Assembly: GCA_009841615.1 (NCBI GenBank)
Contig: VXLL01000005.1
Location: 1 to 39,460 of the forward strand
Length of the DNA stretch: 39,460 bases
Direction: 5' to 3'
Origin: Gammaproteobacteria bacterium
GTDB lineage: Bacteria; Pseudomonadota; Gammaproteobacteria; Pseudomonadales; Azotimanducaceae
Every line of letters begins with the position of its first letter. The first letter of the stretch is position 1. This document shows, piece after piece, positions 27,679 through 34,906 of this stretch. Position numbers and translations under genes: made by a program. The notes under the pieces are model-generated. The model was not told the origin of the DNA, ran no database searches, and saw only the letters and a program-made list of their open reading frames with translations.

Positions 27679-29373
27679 TTAACCGGTGCCTTCAGGTTCG
27701 TCCTTCGGCTCCGCTAACGCATCGATCGGGATATAACGGGCTTCGAGAAATTCTTTTAATTCTGCAGGACGAATGTCTTTCTTGTGCAAGCATCCTTGCG
27801 AATCGACAAGAAAGTTCTTTGGTAGGTTGGTTAATCCATACATAGTGGACACTGGGCCTTCCCACCCTTGTGCTTCACCAAGATTAATCCAAGGCAAAGA
27901 ATATTCCTCAACTCCCTCCTTCCATTTTTCTAACGTGTGATCAATCGAGACACCTACAATTTCGAAGGTCTCGTCAGTGTATTTATCCCGTAGTGTTTTG
28001 AGCTCCGGAAAAGCCGCAATACACGGTCCGCACCAGACTGCCCAAAAGTCTATCAAAACCATATCGTTAAGGACTAGTTGATCGTAAAGAGTTACTTCGT
28101 ACCCATCGAAGCTTGCTAGTGTAAAGTTGGGCACTTTTTGTCCAGGAATAAGCTTCGCGTCGTTTTTTGCGACGATCGAGGCCTGCTCCAAATTTTTGAT
28201 TCTTGGCGCGAAATACTCTTCAACGAATTTGTCGCTGAACTCCTTCGCAAGCGAACTTAGTACAGCAATCATCGAATCGTAATCGTTGCTTTTGTACGGA
28301 TGCATTTCATACGCGAGAAATCGAACCCAGCGGTCGCCGTCCCCGTCCGCAATTTCTTTCAAAATCTCATTGCGAAATTCCTGAGTTTTTGCTTGCAACT
28401 CCACATATTTCGGTGTACGCTGAGTCGGTATTGGACCTTCAACTTTCGGGAGTTGCACACTTTCGCATCCTTCAGCAGGCGCAACCGTTCTAGTAACTTC
28501 TTTGGAAACGTCATTTCGTTCCCCGTAGGATGGAGTGGGATCTCGCAGCCCTGATTTTTGTTCCTTTAGGAATTTTCGGTACTCGGTTGAGTATGCTTCT
28601 ACAAGTGCGATGTAATTGACATTTTGTTGCCAGCTCTCAATTAACGTATCGTGGTAACCCAAGCCACCTGTTATGCTAATTTCTTCAATTTGGCTACCTA
28701 GCCTGTTGACGGTGTATGCACCGTGTGGTTCGAGAATCAATGGTACTCGCGTGGTGTAGTTGCCACGAATCTGTAACGTCGCTGACGTCGCTCGCACAAC
28801 ATCACCTTCGATGAGGAAGGAGTTATCTTTTACTAGAACCGGTCCCCACAATTTTCCATCTCGGTTTCCATCGTCATCAACTATGATCGCTGATAACAAT
28901 ACAGTCGTCGAGCCATCTAGATCAACATTTAGAAAACTTAAATCTCCCATTACGGAAAATTTGTTCACTGGGTTTATTACTCGATTAGCGGTTCCGACAA
29001 GCGAAAACCGGTGTTGAGGATTCAATTTCTCGTTGTACGTGAAATGAACGTCCGACCCATTACCAATCACCGTGTTAATCGTCATAGGATTCCCGTGCTT
29101 TGAGAGTCGAAGAGAAATGGTGACTTCGATTGGTTCTGTTATTTGTTCTTCAGGTTTGTATTCACTCTGGTAGGGTCCTTCATAAAGAACGATCGTTTCT
29201 GTTTTGCCAGCCGTGTTGGTCTTTTCATATGAAATCGTGAGTGTCGCGTTGGAAAGATCTTGTTGAATGACTTCACTGGTAATCTTGGAGGGTCGAACTG
29301 AGTCGCCATGACTACAAATTGTCAGTACAGTCAGGACAAAGCACAATCCGAAGAGTCTAAAAGAGTCTGTCAT
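27679..29373 (-). CDS. Array copy 5: divergent DUF4369-like/TlpA thioredoxin protein
   Basis: I use the ATG at 29373 (564 residues), because GGAG lies 8 nt upstream and a signal peptide begins directly (MTDSFRLFGLCF); the frame opens eight codons earlier. The export signal ends near CSHG. The two beta-rich segments and GYHDTLIESWQQN block are kept. The acidic insertion near the N-terminus is absent, and the linker before EGCE (Cys303) is short and not acidic, which explains the lower length. The thioredoxin domain has WAVWCGPC (Cys448, Cys451), cis-Pro in NLP and DSQGC (Cys528). It is the most divergent full copy and the first in transcription order. A shortened leader box lies 34 nt upstream of the start. 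Confidence 0.87.
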   Translation of the reverse strand: MTDSFRLFGLCFVLTVLTICSHGDSVRPSKITSEVIQQDLSNATLTISYEKTNTAGKTETIVLYEGPYQSEYKPEEQITEPIEVTISLRLSKHGNPMTINTVIGNGSDVHFTYNEKLNPQHRFSLVGTANRVINPVNKFSVMGDLSFLNVDLDGSTTVLLSAIIVDDDGNRDGKLWGPVLVKDNSFLIEGDVVRATSATLQIRGNYTTRVPLILEPHGAYTVNRLGSQIEEISITGGLGYHDTLIESWQQNVNYIALVEAYSTEYRKFLKEQKSGLRDPTPSYGERNDVSKEVTRTVAPAEGCESVQLPKVEGPIPTQRTPKYVELQAKTQEFRNEILKEIADGDGDRWVRFLAYEMHPYKSNDYDSMIAVLSSLAKEFSDKFVEEYFAPRIKNLEQASIVAKNDAKLIPGQKVPNFTLASFDGYEVTLYDQLVLNDMVLIDFWAVWCGPCIAAFPELKTLRDKYTDETFEIVGVSIDHTLEKWKEGVEEYSLPWINLGEAQGWEGPVSTMYGLTNLPKNFLVDSQGCLHKKDIRPAELKEFLEARYIPIDALAEPKDEPEGTG

Positions 29374-29407
29374 ACAGTAGTCTCCACTGAAAAGCAATCT
29401 AAAAGTT

Positions 29408-29417
29408 TGGGTAGCTC
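29408..29417 (-). promoter_or_regulatory. Shared leader box, copy 5 (short form)
   Basis: Minus-strand GAGCTACCCA, the first ten bases of the box found before copies 2 and 4, 34 nt before the copy 5 ATG. The following bases differ. Confidence 0.45.
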
Positions 29418-29577
29418 ATTAGTGTTAGAGCATCATTGGAGCGAGATCGTTACACTCGCATCGACGTAGTATCATCAGCAATCAAACACGATGCTCGTCA
29501 ACGGCACTACCTATCTCAATTCTATCGATAAAAGAAAGCGTGTCGTGGCTACTGATCTCGTGCAGAAAACATACCGC

Positions 29578-29620
29578 ACAGTTGAGGCTTAACAGCGTTA
29601 AACCAATACAGATCAACTGT
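29578..29620. repeat. Inverted repeat between dksA and array copy 5
   Basis: ACAGTTGA (29578-29585) mirrors TCAACTGT (29613-29620), with an inner imperfect stem GGCTTAAC/GTTAAACC. It lies 33 bp beyond the dksA stop in a 279 bp gap. Without a T-tract on the minus strand it is not a standard terminator. Confidence 0.5.
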
Positions 29621-29652
29621 TGAAGTAAAGTTTACAAATCTTTTTTGTGATG

Positions 29653-30810
29653 CTATTGACCTAGCTGACGTTCGCGTAATTCATCGCGTTCTTTACAGTC
29701 GATACACTTGGTGACTATCGGTCTTGCTTCCAATCGGCGAATTGGAATCTCGCAACCGCATGCTTCGCAGTATCCGTAGGACCCAGTTTTCAGACAGTCG
29801 ATGGCGCGATTGATCTTTCTCACGAGTTGGCTTTCTCGATCCCGAGTCCGCAGTTGATTGTGAAAAACTCCTTCGTTAGTTCCTTGATCTAAGGGATCTG
29901 GAAGATTGCTCGCGTCATTCTCCTGTAATTGACTAGCTCGGTCGGCTTCTTCGGTTAACAACTTCTCTTTCGCTCGAGTGAGTATGTCCATAAAGTGGTC
30001 TTGTTGTGCCCCGGACATGAACAGGTCTCTATTAGTTAGTCGATACGGCTTGTAGTAGATTCCTTGAAAACCAATGACATAATCATCGGTAGCCATATCT
30101 ACGGGCTGACGAGCGACTGATGGTGCTATGGTTTTTGAACGTGTCTTACGCGGTTTTCTCGTAACGCGAGGCGTGCTCTTTGTCGGTTTTGTTGCTGCGC
30201 TCTCTACCCGATCTTTCGACTTGGCTCGGCTCTTCTTCTGAGATGTCTTTTTGCTTGTTTTTCTTACAGTTTTCTTTGGAGTCGTGTCCGCCTTGGCACT
30301 GTCAAGCTTTAATTGAGTTGGCTCAGAAGCTTTCGCAACCGTGAGCGATCGTTTTTGGTCCTTCCGACCAGTTGTTTTTTTGGGAGTTGCCTGACCTTCA
30401 ATTTGACTCACCGAACGTTGGATGCGTTTGATGCTACGTTTGGCAGTAGGTTTCTTTTCCGTGCTGTCTGAACGCAGACGTTTCGTATCGGAAGTATCTG
30501 TCTGGCGCTTAGAAGTCGTTGGAGACCGCGCTTCCTTGCTGACTCTGCCAGCTACAATCTGGGATTCCTCAACGTCGGCTCGCGGTTTCGAATTTTCTCG
30601 TTTGTCTATACTGGCGGCTACTGATTGCGAAACCACTTCGTTGGCAGCATCTATGTTTGGAGTTCGACGATGTACAACTCGAGCTCTACGCAAAGGCTTG
30701 CGTTTCTTAGGTAGAGTGTTTTTTAGCTTCTGACCGACGTCGGACACACCAGACACATCTTGGGAACCCAAAATTTGTTCATCCTTTTTAGAAGATTTAC
30801 TAGCTGTCAT
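29653..30810 (-). CDS. dksA: DksA-type RNA polymerase-binding factor with basic N-terminal extension
   Basis: DksA binds in the RNA polymerase secondary channel and, with ppGpp, adjusts rRNA and biosynthetic promoters. The C-terminal 147 residues (from Met239) match a complete DksA: KPYRLTNRDLFMSGAQQDHF, coiled coil, tip NLPDPLDQG (Asp305, Asp308, Gly310), RDRESQLVRKI, and zinc finger C348-x2-C351-x17-C369-x2-C372 with IRRLEARP. Before it are 238 residues of low complexity, rich in Lys, Arg, Ser and Thr, with TPKKT/TSKK-type repeats; it looks like the basic tails of histone H1-like proteins. An internal ATG at 30096 would give a normal-size DksA but has no ribosome binding site. Adjacency to sfsA is the known dksA context. 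The tip has Gly where E. coli has Ala76. Confidence 0.9.
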   Translation of the reverse strand: MTASKSSKKDEQILGSQDVSGVSDVGQKLKNTLPKKRKPLRRARVVHRRTPNIDAANEVVSQSVAASIDKRENSKPRADVEESQIVAGRVSKEARSPTTSKRQTDTSDTKRLRSDSTEKKPTAKRSIKRIQRSVSQIEGQATPKKTTGRKDQKRSLTVAKASEPTQLKLDSAKADTTPKKTVRKTSKKTSQKKSRAKSKDRVESAATKPTKSTPRVTRKPRKTRSKTIAPSVARQPVDMATDDYVIGFQGIYYKPYRLTNRDLFMSGAQQDHFMDILTRAKEKLLTEEADRASQLQENDASNLPDPLDQGTNEGVFHNQLRTRDRESQLVRKINRAIDCLKTGSYGYCEACGCEIPIRRLEARPIVTKCIDCKERDELRERQLGQ

Positions 30811-30888
30811 GCTTGGATTCGAAGACCAGGGCTTAGGTGAGATGGTTGACCAAAAAATAAGGCACGGAATTTTACAAATTTATTTTCC
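30811..30888. promoter_or_regulatory. Divergent dksA/sfsA promoter region
   Basis: 78 bp between divergent starts. On the plus strand TTGACC (30846-30851) could serve as a -35 for sfsA, with a poor A/T-rich -10 at about 30869. On the minus strand TAAAAT is a possible -10 for dksA. Neither is convincing alone. Confidence 0.35.
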
Positions 30889-31587
30889 ATGAAATTTGAC
30901 CACGAACTCCAAGAAGGAATCTTTTTGCGGCGATACAAGAGATTCTTTGTCGATGTCGCTACACCGGAGGGGTTGGAGTTAACGCTACATTGCGCAAATA
31001 CTGGCTCGATGACGGGTTGTAGCACGCCAGGGAACCGAATTTGGTACTCAACAAGTCTGAATCCCAAACGGAAATTGAAACATTCAATTGAACTCGTCGA
31101 AACAGACGAACGACACCTAGTGTGTGTAAACACTGCCCGGGCTAATCAACTAGTATCAGAAGTCTTGGATCGTAGGATCGTTAACCAGGTTCCAGACAGT
31201 GAACAATTTTTACGCGAGATCACAGTTCCAGGTGAAAAAGGCCGTTTCGACTTTGGAAATGAAACCACGCTGATCGAAGTGAAGAGTGTAACTTGGGGTA
31301 ACCGAGGCATCGGTCGATTTCCAGATGCCCCTAGCGTGCGCGCCACTCGACACGTTCAAGCCCTCCGATCTTTAGTAAAACAAGGATATAACGCGAATCT
31401 CTTTTTTGCTGTGTTGCACACAGGAATTGAAAAGGTTACGATCGCGGCCGAAATTGATTCCGACTATGCAAGTGCAATGAAGGAAGCCATTAATGAAAAC
31501 GTCAAAGTGTTCGCCTATCGATGGACCCTATCCCCTAAGGAAATGACGCTAGACCGGGAAATTCCTTTTTATCTAGAAACGTCGTGA
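30889..31587 (+). CDS. sfsA: SfsA family protein (sugar fermentation stimulation homologue)
   Basis: SfsA is a DNA-binding or nuclease-fold protein named for its effect on maltose metabolism in E. coli; the precise role is unsettled. 232 residues, the normal length. Conserved stretches are HCANTGSMTGCSTPGNRIWYS, RKLKHSIELVET, VNTARANQLV, the nuclease-like FDFGN...TLIEVKSVT, FPDAPSVRATRHVQAL, and the C-terminal FFAVLHTG...AEIDSDYASAMKEA. The ATG at 30889 gives the expected start, although the ribosome binding site is weak. It is divergent from dksA; in E. coli the two are neighbours on one strand. The 3' end overlaps the convergent kinase gene by 19 bp. Confidence 0.94.
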   Translation: MKFDHELQEGIFLRRYKRFFVDVATPEGLELTLHCANTGSMTGCSTPGNRIWYSTSLNPKRKLKHSIELVETDERHLVCVNTARANQLVSEVLDRRIVNQVPDSEQFLREITVPGEKGRFDFGNETTLIEVKSVTWGNRGIGRFPDAPSVRATRHVQALRSLVKQGYNANLFFAVLHTGIEKVTIAAEIDSDYASAMKEAINENVKVFAYRWTLSPKEMTLDREIPFYLETS

Positions 31588-32579
31588 AATGCGTGCCATA
31601 GCTTGCGGTACTCAGAGCCGGAACTCAGTCGAGCACCTATCTGAGTCACAATTGTTGCAGCCGCGAAATTCGCAAAGTGCGCGCAACGATGGTTATCCCA
31701 ATCGTTAATTACTCCGGTCAGATACGCGCCCGCGAACATGTCCCCGGCGCCATTTGAATCGAGTGCTGATTGAGGAAATCCCTTTACATACATCGGTGCT
31801 TCACCTCGCTCGACAACGATACAACCTGCTTCTGAGAGAGTGATAACGCAGAGCCGCGCAATGGACAGCATGGGTCCATACGTCGCTTCAACACTATCGA
31901 CGTTGCACCACGCAAGAGCTTCTTCGACGTTACAGAACAAGAGATCTAGCTCTGGTTCGATGATATACTCGAGGGCGAGCTTGAAGTTTTGAACTATCGA
32001 CACATCTGCAAGCGTCAAGCAAGTCTGTACTCCGGCTTCCCGAGCTTTGTTGATGACAGTTCTTGCAGCACCCCTACCGGTGCACGAACTCGCAAGATAT
32101 CCCTCTACATAAACGAGCTCTGCGCTTTGGATGTTTGGAGTGGGGAGTTCGCTTAATTCGAACGAATCCGCGATACCTATGCTGGTATTCATACTGCGTT
32201 CACCGTCCGGCGTAACAAAAATCAAACACTGTCCAGAATCACGGTCTGTAGTCGATCGCGGAGGTAATGTGTCAATACCCACATTGGTCAATTCTTGAAT
32301 GAACGCCATCCCAACATCGTCGTTCGCTACCACCCCAGCGAAAAAGTTTCGACACCCAAAACCTTGAGCTGCGTAAATTGCATTTGCTACAGAGCCGCCG
32401 GAACTTACATCATCGGGCGTGCCACTCACAGAGTCGATCAATTCGCTTCTTCGCGCAGAATCGATCAGTGTCATACGACCCTTCTGAACTTTGTTGCGTG
32501 TGAGAAATTCTTCTGAAACTTGATACTCGGTATCAAGTAATGCATTACCGATACCAAAGAGGTTGTAGTCTTTTATCAC
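31569..32579 (-). CDS. PfkB-family carbohydrate/nucleoside kinase (adenosine kinase-like)
   Basis: ATP-dependent kinase of the ribokinase/PfkB family, 336 residues. Motif 1 is visible as SSGGSVANAIYAAQGFG, and motif 2 with the catalytic Asp as DSNGAGDMFAGAYL near the C-terminus; the segment FCNVEEALAW and VITLSEAGC are also family features. The N-terminus GIGNALLDTEY resembles adenosine kinase-like members common in proteobacteria, but the substrate cannot be set by reading. The GTG start at 32579 overlaps the hemL stop by 4 nt (GTGA), so it is likely coupled to hemL, although a link to heme synthesis is not implied. The 3' end overlaps sfsA. Confidence 0.88.
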   Translation of the reverse strand: MIKDYNLFGIGNALLDTEYQVSEEFLTRNKVQKGRMTLIDSARRSELIDSVSGTPDDVSSGGSVANAIYAAQGFGCRNFFAGVVANDDVGMAFIQELTNVGIDTLPPRSTTDRDSGQCLIFVTPDGERSMNTSIGIADSFELSELPTPNIQSAELVYVEGYLASSCTGRGAARTVINKAREAGVQTCLTLADVSIVQNFKLALEYIIEPELDLLFCNVEEALAWCNVDSVEATYGPMLSIARLCVITLSEAGCIVVERGEAPMYVKGFPQSALDSNGAGDMFAGAYLTGVINDWDNHRCAHFANFAAATIVTQIGARLSSGSEYRKLWHAFHDVSR

Positions 32580-33856
32580 AACTGACCAAACACTTCATCG
32601 AAAGCGGTCAATGTTTGATCTATTTCCTTAGTTGTGTGACTCCCGCTGACGAAAGCGCACTCATATGCTGACGGTGCAAAGTAAATGCCTCGACTAAGCA
32701 TTTCGTGAAAAAACTTTGCGTATCTCTCGGAATCACATTGTTCTACGTCGTGGTAGTTTGACACACTCGATTGCTTGGTAAAGTAAAAGCTGAACATCCC
32801 GCATGCTGCATTGATACTCAGACGGATGTCGTGCTTTTTAGCTAAGTCTCGAATCCCTTTCGTGAAATAATTGGTGCGTGTTTCAAGATGATCAAAAAAA
32901 TTGGTCTCTAGCGACTTAAGCAATGCTAATCCTCCGGCCATCGCAAGCGGGTTACCCGAGAGTGTCCCAGACTGATAGATTGGTCCGACGGGTGCGAGTT
33001 GATCCATGAATTCTGCTGAGCCACCAAAAGCTCCAACAGGTAACCCGCCACCAACGACTTTGCCTAGCGTCGTCAGGTCTGGAGTAACTCCAAACACTTC
33101 TTGCGCGCCACCACGAGCGACTCTGAAGCCTGTCATGACTTCATCGAAAATTAGCAAACTACCGTATTGGCTTGTTTGTGTTCTCAGTTCTTCGAGAAAA
33201 CCCGTGACGGGCGGTATGCACCCCATATTTCCAGCTATCGGTTCCACGATTACCGCAGCGATCTCACTTCCAAATCGTGTAAATGCGTCACGGACAGCCT
33301 CGACATCGTTGTAGGGCAGAGATAGCGTTTGTTGAGCGAGTGCCGCGGGTACTCCCGGAGAATCGGGTAGTCCTAAAGTTAAGACGCCGGAACCTGCTTG
33401 GACGAGTAACGAGTCTGCATGACCGTGGAAGCATCCAGTAAACTTTACGATGCGATCGCGATTCGTAATTCCTCTTGCTAATCGGATCACAGACATCGTT
33501 GCTTCAGTTCCCGAGTTGACCATTCGAACCTTCTCTAATGACGGAACATAAGAAACCAATAGGTCTGCCAACTCTAACTCGAGCAAACACGGTGCACCAA
33601 AGCTGGTTGCTTTTTGAGCTTGTGTGGTCACAGCCTGCACTACGGGAGCGTAGCTGTAACCTTGGAGCATAGGTCCCCAGGAAGCAACGTAATCGACATA
33701 CTTGTTTCCGTCGAGATCAAAAAGAAACGGACCCTGTCCTGATTCAAAGAAAACTGGGGTACCACCAACACCTTTAAATGCTCGAACGGGTGAATTTACT
33801 CCACCAGGGATCAGTTGCAAGGCGCGCTGATATGCTTCAGCAGATCGTTTATACAT
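32576..33856 (-). CDS. hemL: Glutamate-1-semialdehyde 2,1-aminomutase
   Basis: PLP enzyme that forms 5-aminolevulinate from glutamate-1-semialdehyde in C5-pathway tetrapyrrole synthesis. 426 residues, normal. The N-terminus has IPGGVNSPVRAFKGVGG; the PLP lysine is Lys266 in TTLGKVVGGGLPVGAFGG. Other motifs: MVNSGTEATMSVIRLARG, FHGHADSLL, IFDEVMTGFR and YQSGTLSGNPLAMAGG. The ATG at 33856 follows hemJ by 36 bp, and the gene is coupled to the downstream kinase. hemL beside erpA is a gammaproteobacterial association. Confidence 0.97.
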   Translation of the reverse strand: MYKRSAEAYQRALQLIPGGVNSPVRAFKGVGGTPVFFESGQGPFLFDLDGNKYVDYVASWGPMLQGYSYAPVVQAVTTQAQKATSFGAPCLLELELADLLVSYVPSLEKVRMVNSGTEATMSVIRLARGITNRDRIVKFTGCFHGHADSLLVQAGSGVLTLGLPDSPGVPAALAQQTLSLPYNDVEAVRDAFTRFGSEIAAVIVEPIAGNMGCIPPVTGFLEELRTQTSQYGSLLIFDEVMTGFRVARGGAQEVFGVTPDLTTLGKVVGGGLPVGAFGGSAEFMDQLAPVGPIYQSGTLSGNPLAMAGGLALLKSLETNFFDHLETRTNYFTKGIRDLAKKHDIRLSINAACGMFSFYFTKQSSVSNYHDVEQCDSERYAKFFHEMLSRGIYFAPSAYECAFVSGSHTTKEIDQTLTAFDEVFGQL

Positions 33857-33892
33857 TGAATGTTCCTGGCACGGATATCTGAGGGGTTCTGG

Positions 33893-34327
33893 TTAAAAAG
33901 GCTTAATGATGACCGAGACTAGGATTAAGATTAGAAATAACAAGGGTACTTCATTAAACCAGCGGTAAAACGTATGGGAGCGCGAGTTTTGATGGTTCGC
34001 AAACTGTTTGCGAAAGCGCGAACACAGACCTTGATACCCAAACAGCAATGTCACCAGAGCGACTTTCACCCAATACCAGATCTCGACTACATATGCGTCC
34101 CAGGCAAGGGACGACAACAGAACTCCTAACACGAGTGTGAGTAGCGAAGAGGGTAACAGAATTCCAAAATACAATCGGCGTTCCATCACTTCAAATCGAG
34201 ACAGACTCGTAGCATCGGAAGTTTGGGCGTGGTACACGAACAGTCGTGGTAGGTAAAACAAAGCAGCAAACCACGTGACAATAAACGTGAGATGGATCAC
34301 CTTTAACCAAAGGTACAAGTTACCCAA
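33893..34327 (-). CDS. hemJ: Protoporphyrinogen IX oxidase HemJ
   Basis: Inner-membrane protein of the HemJ family, which oxidises protoporphyrinogen IX. 144 residues with four predicted membrane segments. Conserved motifs: LKVIHLTFIVTWFAALFYLPRLFVYHA near the N-terminus (quoted in part: HLTFIVTW and YLPRLFVYH), the basic stretch RRLYFGILLP, and WYWVKVALV with a conserved lysine, then FNEVPLLFLILILV. The start is the TTG at 34327; a second TTG three codons later is equally possible, and neither has a clear ribosome binding site. It lies directly before hemL, consistent with heme synthesis. Confidence 0.88.
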   Translation of the reverse strand: MGNLYLWLKVIHLTFIVTWFAALFYLPRLFVYHAQTSDATSLSRFEVMERRLYFGILLPSSLLTLVLGVLLSSLAWDAYVVEIWYWVKVALVTLLFGYQGLCSRFRKQFANHQNSRSHTFYRWFNEVPLLFLILILVSVIIKPF

Positions 34328-34557
34328 TGTTGAACCACTTGATAAACATTTGACGCGTACATATTAAGAAACGAAGAGACTCGGTGCTTATGTGCTAGGA
34401 GACTATGTGTCGGTCTTGTCGTTTTGCAATTAGAGGATCATTACCGTTGAAGATTGCGTAAATCCACAACACTCTCGCGTTCATGGCATAGAAATTTTTT
34501 TTGTGAGGCAACACTCCTGAGGACGATTGCTTCCACTTTTACGATGCCAACCCCAAA

Positions 34558-34563
34558 TATAAT
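34558..34563 (+). promoter_or_regulatory. TATAAT close to the erpA start
   Basis: A perfect TATAAT ends 7 bp before the erpA ATG, with no clear -35 upstream. If used as a -10, transcription would begin at or next to the ATG, giving a leaderless mRNA. No Shine-Dalgarno is visible for this ATG. The rest of the 243 bp hemJ-erpA gap shows no gene. Confidence 0.35.
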
Positions 34564-34570
34564 GGTTCTT

Positions 34571-34906
34571 ATGACAGTTACTGACATTCAATTCTCCTCT
34601 CGCGCAGCCGCTAAGGTAGCAGAATTAATTCAGGAGGAGGGAATTCCTGAACTGAATCTTCGTGTTTTCGTCACTGGTGGTGGATGTAGCGGTTTTTCCT
34701 ACGGCTTTACGTTCGATGAAAGTGTCGAACTGGACGACTCGGTGGTTGTTCAAGACGGAATCAAAATGATTATTGATTCAATGAGCTATCCTTATCTAGT
34801 CGGTTCCAGAGTCGACTACAAAGAAGATCTTCAGGGTTCGCAGTTTGTCGTGACCAATCCAAACGCGACGAACACATGTGGATGCGGTAACTCGTTTACG
34901 GTTTAG
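34571..34906 (+). CDS. erpA: Iron-sulfur cluster insertion protein ErpA
   Basis: A-type carrier that delivers Fe-S clusters to apoproteins, including isoprenoid enzymes. I use the ATG at 34571 (111 residues; E. coli has 114), which gives [16 protein letters not shown]; the frame is open 117 bp further up but that part is not conserved in type. The three cluster-ligand cysteines are Cys39 in [11 protein letters not shown], and Cys103 and Cys105 in [30 protein letters not shown] and VVTNPNA are family motifs. Its 3' end overlaps the convergent anmK by 11 bp. Confidence 0.96.
   Translation: MTVTDIQFSSRAAAKVAELIQEEGIPELNLRVFVTGGGCSGFSYGFTFDESVELDDSVVVQDGIKMIIDSMSYPYLVGSRVDYKEDLQGSQFVVTNPNATNTCGCGNSFTV

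Noticed and set aside
20126..29373. Array as assembly contamination from Bacteroidota
   Set aside because: The domain type suggests that group, but the genes have standard Shine-Dalgarno sites, no sequence break is seen at either edge, and flanking genes keep the expected order. Read coverage would settle it.
20126..29373. Array as a cytochrome c maturation (ccm/res) locus
   Set aside because: The thioredoxin domain resembles ResA/CcmG, but no heme lyase, CcdA/DsbD or cytochrome gene is in the window.
20126..29373. CRISPR array or insertion sequence within the accessory region
   Set aside because: No short regularly spaced repeats, no transposase frame and no terminal repeats with target duplication were seen.
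30096..30098. Internal ATG (Met239) as the real dksA start
   Set aside because: It would give a normal-size DksA, but no Shine-Dalgarno precedes it and the long upstream frame is intact with consistent basic composition.
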